Shown: positions 1-10,300, numbered from the stretch's first letter. The stretch: 63,346 nucleotides of DNA from CAXBNB01 sp040151475 (GCF_040151475.1 NZ_JBDKWG010000126.1:1-63346), one strand, 5' to 3'. Notes: a model not told the origin generated them from the letters alone. Numbers and translations: made by a program.

Positions 1-86
1 TCAAAGACCTACTTAAATCTACAGGTCAACCAAATCCACAGACCGAAAAACCCATAAGACTATCTGCCAAATACCAACTACGGTTC

Positions 87-140
87 GTTCAACACTACAT
101 TCATGCTTGGCCTATCGGCCGCACGAATGCTTAGTTATTA
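87..140 (+). other. attC-like imperfect hairpin
   Basis: A strongly folding element. CATTCATGC (98-106) pairs with GCACGAATG (121-129) with one A/C mismatch, and an inner GGCC/GGCC stem closes on the loop TATC. Outside this, after a 4-base unpaired spacer on each side, AAC (91-93) faces GTT (134-136). The left outer box GTTCAAC fits the integron attC consensus RYYYAAC. The right box GTTATTA keeps GTT but not RRRY. The box-spacer-box layout is therefore attC-like but imperfect. An open frame runs from the window edge through the hairpin to the TAG at 132-134 and may be the end of an upstream gene or chance. The T-rich tract after 150 lies too far away for a normal terminator. Confidence 0.35.
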
Positions 141-218
141 GTCATTGTACTTTTTTATTTTTCTTGTTTTTATTAATATTATTGCATAATGTTGTATAAG
201 GTTGCGTAATCTTTAGCT

Positions 219-1298
219 ATGTCAAAATATCTATCTGTTAGTGAAGCTGCTGAGAAGTTAAACGTTAACTCTGAAACGCTTAGACGCTGGGATAAGTCAG
301 GTAAGTTCAAAAGTTCCAGGCATCCTATAAATAATTATAGAGTCTACAGTGAGGATCAGGTTCTTTCCCTTGTTGAAGAAATGCAAATGGAAATTACCTA
401 CCGTAAAAAGGATGCTACAGCTAACAAGTATGAATCATATTTTGAAACTAAGCTTGGCAAGCTTTACAATACTGATTCTTTAGATTTTTTGCAAACCTTA
501 GAACCAGCCTCTGTTGATCTCATATTTGCAGACCCACCTTACAATATTAAAAAAGCTGAATGGGATTCTTTTTCTTCCCAAAAGGAATATGTAGAATGGA
601 GCTTAAAATGGATAACAGAGTCAAGCAGAATTCTAAAAAGTACCGGTTCGCTTTATATTTGTGGTTTTTCTGAGATTTTGGCTGATATTAAGTGGGCATC
701 AGCACACTTGTTTAAAGGATGTAAATGGCTCGTATGGTTCTATCGCAATAAAGCGAATTTAGGAAATGACTGGGGTAGGTCTCATGAAAGTATTCTGCAT
801 TTAAGAAAGTCGAAAGAGTTCAAATTTAGAATTGATGAGGTTAGAATCCCTTATAATAAACACACCTTGAAATATCCTGTTCGACCTCAGGCAGAATCTT
901 CTCAATATTCTAAAGGGAAGAAAAATGGTAAAAAATACATTTGGGAACCACATCCATTAGGTGCAAAAACCAAGGACGTTCTCGAAATTCCAACTATATC
1001 AAATGGATCATGGGAGCGTTATGAACACGAAACACAAAAACCAGTCGAGTTATTGAGGAAAGCTATTCTATCCTCAACTGATAAGGGGGATCTTGTTTTA
1101 GATCCTTTTGGTGGTTCGGGTTCAACGTTTGCCGTTGCAGAGGCTTATGAGAGAAAGTGGATTGGAATTGAAAAAGAAGCTTCGTATTGTGATATTATCT
1201 CAGAAAGACTTTCTGACCAGGATCACATAAACAGAATTAGAAGTGAGGTTGATACAAGAGAGTCACAAAAAAGAAGGAAGAAATTAAGAGGCGAGTAA
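219..1298 (+). CDS. DNA methyltransferase (beta-class N6-adenine or N4-cytosine) with N-terminal MerR-like HTH
   Basis: Site-specific DNA methyltransferase. Residues about 4-50 form a MerR/excisionase-type helix-turn-helix (SVSEAAEKLNVNSETLRRWD). The catalytic motif IV DPPY is at 105-108, and the AdoMet-binding motif I DPFGGSGST is at 295-303. Motif IV before motif I is the beta-class order seen in M.HinfI and CcrM relatives. Length 359 aa, apparently complete. It converges with the nuclease on the other strand and the two overlap by 15 bp at their 3' ends, a common arrangement for a restriction-modification pair. The HTH could add DNA binding or autoregulation of the system; that is inference. 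The recognition sequence cannot be read from the protein. Confidence 0.9.
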   Translation: MSKYLSVSEAAEKLNVNSETLRRWDKSGKFKSSRHPINNYRVYSEDQVLSLVEEMQMEITYRKKDATANKYESYFETKLGKLYNTDSLDFLQTLEPASVDLIFADPPYNIKKAEWDSFSSQKEYVEWSLKWITESSRILKSTGSLYICGFSEILADIKWASAHLFKGCKWLVWFYRNKANLGNDWGRSHESILHLRKSKEFKFRIDEVRIPYNKHTLKYPVRPQAESSQYSKGKKNGKKYIWEPHPLGAKTKDVLEIPTISNGSWERYEHETQKPVELLRKAILSSTDKGDLVLDPFGGSGSTFAVAEAYERKWIGIEKEASYCDIISERLSDQDHINRIRSEVDTRESQKRRKKLRGE

Positions 1299-2172
1299 TC
1301 TCCAAACATCCTGAGTGATCAAATTTGAAAAGGATTTCATATACTTATTGTATGGTTCCTTTTTTGCGTTGGGTGGAGGATCCAGATAATAAACACCTTC
1401 CAATTCGGTCAAAAAGTTACTATAGACCATAAAAAGACCTGACACCAATGTGAAGCTGATATTGTCCTCTTCCTTTCTCTGAACATCGTTAAGAAAAATT
1501 CCTATTACCTTTTGATCATGTTTGACAAAACGTTCAAGTAGTATTTTGTCTATAAACATTTTGCCCATCCTATCTTTTGAAGTGGTTTTAACAGAAACAA
1601 CAATTTCTTTTTTATCTAACGATTTTGAAGTCGATCTGACCTTGTCGAAAGGTGAAAGAATGAGATCATTTTCGCATTTATATACCTTTTGTCCTTCATC
1701 TGTTTCGTAAGGAATTTGTAATACCGTTTTTTTTGTTCGAAACACCAATTTCTGTGAAAACACATTTAACCAATTCCTCGAAGCGGTTTCCCACATGTTT
1801 TCTGGCACTATTTGGATTGACTAATAAATCTAATCCAGCACCGATTGATTGTTGAATAGTATAGAGGGTTTGGTCTATGATCAGTAACTCATCATTAAAG
1901 AAATCTCTTTCACCATTTTTTATGCGTAACAGAATGGCTAAAAATGCCTGATACTTGATCTCAAAATCGCTAGAGTCGTGAATGAAAAAATTGAGATTGA
2001 TTGGTCTGATGAATTTTCGGACACCAGCTTGTTCATTAAGATAAATTCTGTAATCCCCTTTATCTTTCTGGTTAGTTAATACAGCTGGCAGATAGTTCAA
2101 GATACTCTTGGTTAGAATCACAAACTCAGAAAGGCTGTTTTTCTTTTCTTGTAAATCTGCGTCAAGTGCCAT
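1284..2172 (-). pseudogene. Type II restriction endonuclease, split by a frameshift
   Basis: Two overlapping minus-strand frames, 2172-1696 (158 aa) and 1808-1284 (174 aa), make one protein of about 295 aa if one base is skipped near 1727-1734. The coding strand there has a run of eight A; seven would keep one frame and join EIGVSNKK to TVLQIPY. The N-terminal half ends in a GNRFEELVKCVF helix. The C-terminal half has FDKVRS followed by EIVVSVKTTSKDR, which fits the core of PD-(D/E)XK-type nucleases with a D...SVK variant; this is a weak motif assignment. The position, convergent with a methyltransferase, is the stronger evidence. The break may be real inactivation, phase variation, transcriptional slippage or a sequencing error. 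Confidence 0.65.
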
Positions 2173-2273
2173 TTTTTCTTTTTTTTCGCTAATCTAAGGT
2201 TTTGCAAATTGGAAAGCCAATCGTTCCAAATAAAAAGGCTTTATGCCTAACAATACATAATCTTCATAGCTGA

Positions 2274-3407
2274 TCATTCACCCTTCTTCACATAAGGCAA
2301 CAGCTTATCAAAGATTTCTGTGTTTTCGTAAATCCCGGTAAACTGTGCACTGTTTACTCCATGAGCAAAAACAGGAATAAGAGTAGCTGAATGGCCTCCT
2401 GTAGAAAATGAAAGCGATATTTTATTGTAACTTGTTTTTTCGACACCCTTATCGTCAGTTATTTTACCTGATGCCAAAGTTGCCCCACCGGTTTCATGAT
2501 CTGCCGTTACCACCACTAGCGTGTTCCCATGCTTCTCTGCATAGTCCAATGCTACTCCAAGTGTCTGGTCAAAATCCAGTACTTCACCTACCAGATACTC
2601 TCCATCATTGGCGTGTCCACCCCAATCAATCTGAGACCCTTCTACCATCAGAAAAAAACCTTCTTCTGTACCTGACAGATATTCCAGTGCCTGTGCTGTT
2701 GATTTGGCTAAAAAATCTCCCCTGCCATCGATCATTTTAGGCAACCCATCTTTGGCCAGCAAAAAACCATATTTTTTGTTTTTGTCCAATGCCTTATCCA
2801 GTCCATCACCAATGGTATCCATTTCAAAGCCATTTTGAGTCAATTTTTCTATGTAATCTTTTCCGTCTTTTCTATCTGCGAAATACTTTAAGCCCCCACC
2901 AGCAAAGTAATCTACACCTGATTCAGGCATCCACGCTGCTATTTCGTCTTGCATGCCACGAGATTTTTCGTGTGCAAAAAATGATGCGGGAGTGGCATGG
3001 GTGATAGAAGAAGTAGCTATCAAACCTGTTTTCATCCCTTTTTCAGATGCGATTTCTACAAGGGTAGCTACAGATGCCGTGTCCTTATCTACGCCTATGG
3101 CTCCATTGTAGGTTTTAACGCCAGCTGAAAACGCTGTAGCTCCAGCTGCCGAATCTGTGATCCTATGTGAAGATGAGGAAGTTCTGATCAGACCCACTGT
3201 TTCAAATCTCTGAAAATTAGGTTTTTTATCCTGAAAATAGAAAGCAGTTGACACTTGTGAAAGTCCCATGCCATCTCCTATAAGGAGAATGATATTTTTA
3301 GGTTGTTGAGCCTTTTCCTCTACTATTTTATTCTCTGTGGTGCAACCAGTAGCCATCCATACACTAACAACAAGTGCCAGCATTAATTTTATTTTGTTCG
3401 AATCCAT
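2274..3407 (-). CDS. phoA: Alkaline phosphatase (PhoA family), lipoprotein
   Basis: Phosphomonoesterase that releases phosphate from organic phosphates outside the cytoplasm. Lipobox MATGC places the lipidated cysteine at residue 22, so it should be membrane anchored and face the periplasm or surface. Metal and active-site motifs of the family are present: GDGMG at 44-48, nucleophile Ser86 in TDSAAGATA, ADHETGG near 302-308 and GGHSA near 337-341. Length 377 aa, apparently complete. It is the last gene of a minus-strand run that begins with the ECF sigma factor and SusCD, 114 bp below a secreted phosphoesterase. That context suggests it supplies phosphate or a dephosphorylated product to the same pathway. 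Confidence 0.93.
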   Translation of the reverse strand: MDSNKIKLMLALVVSVWMATGCTTENKIVEEKAQQPKNIILLIGDGMGLSQVSTAFYFQDKKPNFQRFETVGLIRTSSSSHRITDSAAGATAFSAGVKTYNGAIGVDKDTASVATLVEIASEKGMKTGLIATSSITHATPASFFAHEKSRGMQDEIAAWMPESGVDYFAGGGLKYFADRKDGKDYIEKLTQNGFEMDTIGDGLDKALDKNKKYGFLLAKDGLPKMIDGRGDFLAKSTAQALEYLSGTEEGFFLMVEGSQIDWGGHANDGEYLVGEVLDFDQTLGVALDYAEKHGNTLVVVTADHETGGATLASGKITDDKGVEKTSYNKISLSFSTGGHSATLIPVFAHGVNSAQFTGIYENTEIFDKLLPYVKKGE

Positions 3408-3521
3408 TATATGATATTGTTGAAATTTAAAAGCTTATTCATCTCAAATTTACTGGAAATGTTACATTCCTGTTTTACTTGGTATTAATATTTTGTTACA
3501 CCACCCTTACTGCTTGAACAC

Positions 3522-4544
3522 TCAGAAAATGAGTTCCTTATCTTTGGTTTCCATCGGCAGAAAATCAATGTCCAAATAACCTCCGCTGGCATTGTCATCT
3601 GTCACAATTTGAGGTTTTCCTTTGATCATTTCCATTGAAAAACGATGGATATGCCCTGCAAAAACGCCAATGAGATTTGGTGCTGAAAATACTTCTTTGT
3701 GAAAATTGATTGTAGTAGGCGTATGCCCTGATTCAGGCCACCTCATCCTTCTTTCTATTTTATAATTTCCATCACTGGCAGCTCCCCAATCGGGATTTCC
3801 ACAGCCGAATGAAACCGGCTTTCCCGGTGCATACATGGGAATATGGACCATCAATACCAATGGCAAACCTGTGGCTACTTGCTTTTTAAAAAATGCGAGC
3901 TGATCATCATTGATTTGATAAGTAGAATTGTCAACGATCAGAAACCTAACTCCTTTCACATCATAGGCATACATGAGCGGGTTGTTGCCCTGATACATCG
4001 GCAGCAAACGTTTTTCAATCCAGGTATCCCGTAAATCCTCCAATGTACCTTCCATGCCTTCATAGTGCCAATCGTGATTTCCTGCTGTATAAACATAAGG
4101 AATGTTGATTTTCTCCATCCGTGACAACACCCATTCTATGGCAGCCTCTGACGGAAAACTAAAAATGTCACCAATCAATGTAATCAAATCCGCCTCAGAC
4201 TCTTCAGCATGTACCAACGCCTGTTCGAAAGCTATCTCCGGATTGATACTTGCACCAGTCTGAAAGTGGGTGGTCTGATTGTATGCTTTTGACATCCTGT
4301 TGCTATATTCCTGGTATGGCAAACCACGCTCATCATCCCGGAAAAGGTGTGTATCCGCAATGTGGACGATTTTAATGGGTTCACTTATCGCTTCAGAGAA
4401 AAATTGCAATCGGTTTTCTTCCACTGTTGCAGTGAATTGCATTGTTTTTTTACGAACAGAAGCTTCGCTATTCAGAGATTGAGTAGTTAGCCCAAGTCCT
4501 AAAGATGCAGCAGTGGCTTTCTGGACAAATGATCTTCGTTTCAT
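3522..4544 (-). CDS. Secreted calcineurin-like metallophosphoesterase with Tat-like signal
   Basis: Two-metal phosphoesterase of the calcineurin superfamily. The N-terminus MKRRSFVQKATAASLGLG fits a twin-arginine export signal. The metal-binding blocks occur in order: ADTH at 63-66, IGD at 124-126, AGNHDWH at 154-160, VHIP at 233-236 and GHIH at 297-300. Length 340 aa. Tat export would mean it folds in the cytoplasm, possibly with its metals loaded there. It lies between another phosphoesterase (72 bp upstream) and the alkaline phosphatase (114 bp downstream) on the same strand. Substrate cannot be assigned; nucleotides, phosphodiesters and phospholipid headgroups are all possible. Confidence 0.9.
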   Translation of the reverse strand: MKRRSFVQKATAASLGLGLTTQSLNSEASVRKKTMQFTATVEENRLQFFSEAISEPIKIVHIADTHLFRDDERGLPYQEYSNRMSKAYNQTTHFQTGASINPEIAFEQALVHAEESEADLITLIGDIFSFPSEAAIEWVLSRMEKINIPYVYTAGNHDWHYEGMEGTLEDLRDTWIEKRLLPMYQGNNPLMYAYDVKGVRFLIVDNSTYQINDDQLAFFKKQVATGLPLVLMVHIPMYAPGKPVSFGCGNPDWGAASDGNYKIERRMRWPESGHTPTTINFHKEVFSAPNLIGVFAGHIHRFSMEMIKGKPQIVTDDNASGGYLDIDFLPMETKDKELIF

Positions 4545-4616
4545 TGAAAAGTATTATAAAAATTGGAAACTCTATAGAAGGTAAACTTATCTATTTCAAT
4601 TTTAATTTATAGTATT

Positions 4617-5528
4617 TTAATATGACAATACCTGATCCGGCTGATCACCAAAACCTTTCAGCATCAATTTGTCAGAATACACATCCATAATGCCACACGA
4701 TGTTTCTGAGGTAGCCTCTACCATGCCTTTCATAGTCAAATGATGGATACCGTTGACTTTCTCATATCCTCCGGCATGGTGGTGTCCGGACACCCACGCC
4801 ACAACTGATTTATTACCTTCAATCAGTTTCAATACTTTTTTGTTATTCCAAAGCTGAGTACCGTTTTCAGGCAACAACGGCCAATGGCAAAACAATACCA
4901 CTTTCTTGTTTTGAGATTCTGCCTTTTCAAGCCTTTTCTCCAGCCATGAATATTGTTTTTCTCCAATTCCTCCATTCCAGTCATAAGCATTATTACTTCC
5001 TTGTTTCTTCACTTCTTCCAATTTCGCCAATCCTTCACTGTATTTCTCAGAGTCCTTTGCATAAGCAAGCATGCTTAAATCAGTGCCATCCACAACAAGA
5101 AATACAAGATTGCCCTCTTCAAATTCAAAATATCCCTTTTTATTGTTCAACCGCTTTTTCACTTCACCCTTGAATTGATCATCTATAGCATATTCATGGT
5201 TGCCTATGATATTATAAATTTTTGCTTTTGATTTGTCCAAAATAGCCAATGGTTTATCAAAACTTTCATAGTCCCGGTCAATAACATCTCCTAAACTTAC
5301 CACAAATGAAAGTTCATGTTTGTTGAACTCTGTAATACAATTTTCTAATTTGCTCAGTGAGTTTCGGTAATCTCTTTTACCCTTTTTATCTGCATCAGCA
5401 TATTGAATGTCGGCCAACACTCCAAATGAAAATAGTTTTTCTGACGGATTTGTTTTTTTCTGACCATAAGTCAATTGCATAGATATGCCAATAAGCAATA
5501 AGGTAAGTCTTAATTTGAAGAAATTCAT
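4617..5528 (-). CDS. Secreted metallophosphoesterase, ADPRibase-Mn-like
   Basis: Calcineurin-type phosphoesterase with a Sec signal peptide (about residues 1-22, ending LTYGQ). Blocks: LADIQYAD at 38-45, SLGD at 78-81, GNHE at 109-112, FCHWPLLP at 213-220 and SGHHH at 247-251. The DIQYAD start and the overall spacing resemble the Mn-dependent ADP-ribose/CDP-alcohol diphosphatase group, which hydrolyses ADP-ribose and CDP-choline-type compounds; this subfamily call is by resemblance only. It is the first phosphatase after SusD, 84 bp away across a strong stem-loop. It should act in the periplasm on something the SusCD pair brings in, or on the outer surface if re-exported. Confidence 0.85.
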   Translation of the reverse strand: MNFFKLRLTLLLIGISMQLTYGQKKTNPSEKLFSFGVLADIQYADADKKGKRDYRNSLSKLENCITEFNKHELSFVVSLGDVIDRDYESFDKPLAILDKSKAKIYNIIGNHEYAIDDQFKGEVKKRLNNKKGYFEFEEGNLVFLVVDGTDLSMLAYAKDSEKYSEGLAKLEEVKKQGSNNAYDWNGGIGEKQYSWLEKRLEKAESQNKKVVLFCHWPLLPENGTQLWNNKKVLKLIEGNKSVVAWVSGHHHAGGYEKVNGIHHLTMKGMVEATSETSCGIMDVYSDKLMLKGFGDQPDQVLSY

Positions 5529-5560
5529 TTTTTCGCTAAAACAGTTTATGGTAAAATAAT

Positions 5561-5595
5561 AAACAACAAGAGTGAAATATTCACTCTTGTTGTTT
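5561..5595 (-). terminator. Strong stem-loop between susD and the phosphoesterase
   Basis: AAACAACAAGAGTGAA (5561-5576) and its exact complement at 5580-5595 form a perfect 16-bp stem with a 3-base loop. On the minus strand it is followed by a T-rich stretch (TTTATTATTTTA). It can end most susCD transcripts, protect the 3' end of the mRNA, or reduce the amount of downstream phosphatase message. Confidence 0.75.
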
Positions 5596-5612
5596 TACAA
5601 ATTTTCAAGTTG

Positions 5613-7340
5613 TCAATACCCGGTATTATCAGGTGCTAAATTAGGATTATTGGAAATACGTCCAACAGTTATGGGTAAATAATAATGCCTTGCCTCAAAA
5701 TCTCGAGTCACCACATCAGCATTTTCAATTTTCACTTCATAGGTTTTACTATCCCAGTCAAAATTCATTTTAATAGAATGCATCTCTTTAGAAAGTTCTT
5801 CTTCGGCAATCCTCCACCTTCTGAGATCCCAGAAGCGATGACCTTCAAAAGTAAGTTCTACTTGGCGTTCCTGCCTGATTTTCTCTCTATCAACGGAAGT
5901 CAGCAAAGCAATTCCTGCCCTTTCCCTAATTTCATTCAGATAATCCTTTGCTTCATCGGTTTTACCTAATTCAAATGCAGCCTCTGCAAGGTTCAGCAAA
6001 ATTTCACCATATCTGAATACAATATAGTCCGTATCAGATTCCCCTGCCAATGCCTGTTCTTCTGGTTCATTGATCATCTTTCTGATAGAAAATCCTCTTC
6101 CATATGTACGATTCTGAAACGGGCTCACTGCGTACCAGGGAAGTCCTTTATATTCACCAATCAAAGTAGTGGTGGTAATTAGTTCACCATCAACATAGGT
6201 ACCCCCGTGGCAATAGATCATCCCATCTTTAAAAGTAGCTCCGGGATATAATATAGATGCAAAAAAACGAGGGTCTTTATTTTCAAACAGCTCATCGAAA
6301 CTAATGGGGTTGTTCTCTAAAAAATTATAATCCAGTTTGCCACTGGTGCCATCAACATATTCAAAGCTTTCAACTGTTTCAAGATAAGCAGCAGTTGAAC
6401 CTCCCCAATTTTTTTCGAACCCTCCCGGATAGTTGTAATAATCGAATGAATGACCAACCTGACCTTTACCATTAAATACTTTAGCAAAAATCACTTCACT
6501 GTTTCTTTCTTCCAGAAAAAGGTACTGAAAATTTTCAGCTTTGTCAACCTTTCCCTCGTACAATTCAAACAGCTCCGAATCAACAATAAGTTTTGATGCA
6601 TCATAAGATTTCTGCCAATAAGCTGTAGCTTCTGCTGCCGGAAATCCCAACAAACCGTCTAACTGTTGTGTACTGTAAGTTGCAATACTAGCTGCATACA
6701 ACATCGCACGAGATTTGAGAGCAAGTGCAGTGTATTTTGTTGCTCTTCCGTATTCATCTGCTATTTCTGGCAAAACCTGAGCAATGTCATCACATTCACT
6801 TGCTATAAAATCGTACACTTCCTTTTCAGTATCCCGATGTACATACAGCTCGTCTTCAGGAGCATTTATGGATTGTGGAATAGTAATTATAGGCACGCCT
6901 CCATACCTTTTCACCATTTCGAAATAGACAAAAGCTCTTAAAAATCTGGCTTCTGCCAAACGAACTTCCCGTACATTTTCATCTATTGGTGACTGACTAA
7001 CATTCTCTATAAAGTCATTAAGGTTTCTAATATGGCCATACGCCCAATAGTCCCAAACACCACCCGTTTCATTGAGTGTTCCCTGTATCCATGATGATGA
7101 TGCATCATGCACATAAGCTTCTGCCCCCATATAAGCTGGCTGAGTTGCCATCAATGAATTTTCTGAATAAAAGAAAGGAGTATTGGCATATAAATCGGCC
7201 AAACTGGCATCTATAAGTTGCTGATCGCTCCAGACCGCACTGCTTGAAATTTTATCCAAAGGCTGTCGGTCAAAAATATCTTCGCAGGCCGCTATTACAA
7301 GCACAAACGTTACTATTGATATATATTTTAAATATTTCAT
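5613..7340 (-). CDS. susD: SusD/RagB-family outer-membrane substrate-binding lipoprotein
   Basis: Surface lipoprotein that forms the lid over its SusC partner and binds substrate. I start it at the ATG at 7340, 16 bp after the susC stop; a longer TTG start at 7367 would overlap susC. The lipobox VIAAC follows the short hydrophobic N-terminus. The body has the TPR-like RagB/SusD fold, and the C-terminal block RQVELTFEGHRFWDLRRW is the usual family signature near residue 510-530. Length 575 aa, normal for the family. Companion genes are phosphoesterases rather than glycoside hydrolases, so the ligand is more likely a phosphorylated compound than a glycan. Confidence 0.95.
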   Translation of the reverse strand: MKYLKYISIVTFVLVIAACEDIFDRQPLDKISSSAVWSDQQLIDASLADLYANTPFFYSENSLMATQPAYMGAEAYVHDASSSWIQGTLNETGGVWDYWAYGHIRNLNDFIENVSQSPIDENVREVRLAEARFLRAFVYFEMVKRYGGVPIITIPQSINAPEDELYVHRDTEKEVYDFIASECDDIAQVLPEIADEYGRATKYTALALKSRAMLYAASIATYSTQQLDGLLGFPAAEATAYWQKSYDASKLIVDSELFELYEGKVDKAENFQYLFLEERNSEVIFAKVFNGKGQVGHSFDYYNYPGGFEKNWGGSTAAYLETVESFEYVDGTSGKLDYNFLENNPISFDELFENKDPRFFASILYPGATFKDGMIYCHGGTYVDGELITTTTLIGEYKGLPWYAVSPFQNRTYGRGFSIRKMINEPEEQALAGESDTDYIVFRYGEILLNLAEAAFELGKTDEAKDYLNEIRERAGIALLTSVDREKIRQERQVELTFEGHRFWDLRRWRIAEEELSKEMHSIKMNFDWDSKTYEVKIENADVVTRDFEARHYYLPITVGRISNNPNLAPDNTGY

Positions 7341-7356
7341 GATCAAGTTCTTTAGT

Positions 7357-10300
7357 TTATAATACAATGTTTAACCCAACAGAATAAGATTTGTACAAGG
7401 GATAAGTCCAACTATGGCCTATTCCTTCCGGGTCAAAAGGAAATTTTCCCAGTTTACTTATGGTTAAAGTATTGTATCCTGCCAGGTATATTCTGACTTT
7501 ATTTAAACTGATCTTATTAATCAACTTTTGAGGCAGACTGTATCCAACAGAAAAACTTTTTAGTCTTAAATAACTTGCGGATTTTAGCCAGAGGTCAGAT
7601 GTTGTATTCATATAGCTATTGTGGCCATTTGTGGTTCTTGGAAAATCTGCATTAGGGTTTTCAGGAGTCCAACGACCATCATATAAAAATTTATAAGAAT
7701 TCCACACATTATTAATGGTCAGGGTTCTCATATTTTGGCTAAACTCAAGGTTGAAATTAGAAGCACCCTGCCACAACATACTCAAATCAAATCCTTTATA
7801 CTCACAGCTAAGATTTAAACCAAACATTATCTCTGGAGTACCATTTCGTCCAATCTCTACTCTATCTCTCCAATTTATGACTTTATCATCGTTGACATCC
7901 ACATATTTGATCATGCCCGGCTGCAATGTGGAATTTCCTTTTTGGTCATAATCAATAGGACTCTCATCTATTTCTGCCTGCGTCTGAAAAAAACCGTCTG
8001 TTTTGTACCCAAAAGTGCGGTTCGTCCATTGTCCCGTTCTTTTGTACAATCGTTCCTCATCAGGATCGTCATACTCTTGCTCAGCATAATCGACATATTT
8101 TGATCTTGTCCAGGAAATATTGCCATCAATGGAATAATTAAAATCATTGATACGGTTTCTATGCTTCAGTACCAATTCAATCCCTCTATTGTCAATACTA
8201 TTGATGTTTTCTTGTGGCAAACTAGCACCAAAAGTATTAGGCAAAGTAGAAGTTCTGCTCCCTAAAATCCCTTTTCTCAACCTGTAAAACCAGTCAAATT
8301 CGACACCAAGCAAACCATTCCACAAATCAACCTCCAAACCGGAATTATAGGTGTAAATGTCTTCCCATGATATAAATGGATTTTCTATTCCATTGTTTTT
8401 AATTGTCTTATACGGGGTATTTCCAAATACATACTGTGTGGAATAACTATAAGTAGATAAATACTGATAAGCACCAGCATTCAGGTCATATCCGGTATGA
8501 CTGTAAGAAAGTCTGAGCTTCATGTTATCGATAAATGAAAAATTATCTCTTATGAACTGCTCTTCAGACAGACGCCATCCCAAAGACAAACTTGGAAACA
8601 GTGCCCATCTGTAGTCGCTGGCAAAACGTGATGAGGCATCATAACGCAAAGTACCTTCCAACAGGTATCTGGATTTATAGACATAATTGAGCCTACCTAC
8701 ATAACTCATCCTGCTTTCCTCAAATGCACTTCCATTTGTACTCATGTTTTCGCTGGATCCGGCAAACATCTGATCAACAGCTCCTGAGATGAAACCATCT
8801 TTATAACCATTGAACCAGTTAGATCTCGTGTCTATAATTTCACTAACCAGAAGCCCCTTTATCTCATGGTCAGAAAATGTCTTTTCATAGTCTATAAATC
8901 CCTGAAACGTCAACATTTCCTCACGAGAATTTTCCTCAGACAAACTGTAATTGCCACCTGTGGAAGCCACGGCGTAATCATCATTTACACGATCGTAATA
9001 GTAAGTAGAATAAGGAATAGTCCAAGTTTTTTCGTAACTGCGGTCTCCAACATAATTGCCTCTGGCTTTTACAGACAGCCCTTTAACGAATGGAATGTTA
9101 TATTTCAGAGTCAACGCTCCTGTCAGGTATTGCCGATTGGTATTGTCATAACCACTCAAATCAGGGTTAATCTTTATTTGAGGATTATGTGAGCTTCTCC
9201 CTACGTAAGGTATTTTGGTAGGATCCGGATAAGATGCGGGATACTTGTTGGTGGTAGTACCAATAGTTTGAAAAATGGCCTGACTATTAAAAGGTACATC
9301 ATGGTTGTTGGTAGTACGTGCCGACAAATCCAGGCCTACTGAGAGGTTTTTTGCCAATCTGACATCTACATTTGAACGAACATTATATCGTTTCATATTC
9401 ACCCCGTCAGAATTGTAAATTCCATCCTGAAACATGTAACCTGCTGATAAAAAATAATCCACATTGTCACTTCCTCCACTCATATTGAGGTTATACATTT
9501 TAAGTGCTGACCATTTCTTAATTACCTCACTATAATGATCCACATTCGGATAATCAGGATCAGTGCCATCTTTGTACTTTTGAATTTCTTCATCCGTGTA
9601 TGCAGGAGCCTGGCCTGCAAATTCATTCGCTTCATTCTGAATTATTGCATATTCCCATGAATCAACAAACTCAGGATATACAGTAGGTGTTTGTACTGAA
9701 GTAGATGCACTAAAATTAATAGTTGGTGGTCCGTTCTTTCCCCGTTTTGTAGTAATAAGAATAACACCATTTCCTGCCCGGGATCCATAAACCGCAGCAG
9801 CTGCATCCTTCAGCACAGAAAATGATTCTATTTCATTTGGGTCAATATTATAGTAGTTGTCTTGCTGAATCCCATCTACAATGATCAGCGGGCTTCCAAA
9901 CCCCCGAATACTAATACTGGGAGCAGAACCTGGCTTCCCCTCTGATTGCTTGCTGATGAGACCAGGCAACCTTCCTGCCAAAGCCTGAGAAGTGGCAGCT
10001 ACCGGTACCTGAGTGAGTTCTTTACTGTTGACAGTAGCCACAGCCCCGGTTACATTTACCCTTTTCTGGGTACCATACCCTACGACCAAAACTTCTTCTA
10101 ATCGTTCGGCATCAATTTCCATTTGGATATCTATAACGTTTTGATTGCCCAACTGTACTTCCACATTTTTGTATCCCACAAAAGATACGACCAAAACGGC
10201 ATCATCAGGAGCACTCAGTTTATAGTTGCCTTCTACATCCGAAGTAGTGCCATTTGTAGTTCCTTTAATGATGACGGATGCTCCCGGGAGGTTTTCACCG

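Noticed and set aside
3..134. Open frame running from the window edge to TAG as a coding 3' end
   Set aside because: It passes through the folded element, has no recognisable domain and no visible start; kept only as a note in the hairpin entry.
1727..1735. Programmed -1 ribosomal frameshift at the slippery A AAA AAC in the nuclease gene
   Set aside because: The heptamer is in frame, but joining the two nuclease halves needs a +1 shift (or loss of one A), not -1; the -1 frame gives unrelated residues.
2236..2250. Terminator after the alkaline phosphatase gene
   Set aside because: AGGC/GCCT forms only a 4-bp stem; T-rich sequence follows on the minus strand, but support is too weak to list.
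2190..2270. Second attC-like site on the right of the restriction system
   Set aside because: GCCTAAC near 2245 fits an outer box, but no paired box or stem of the right size follows before the phosphatase gene.
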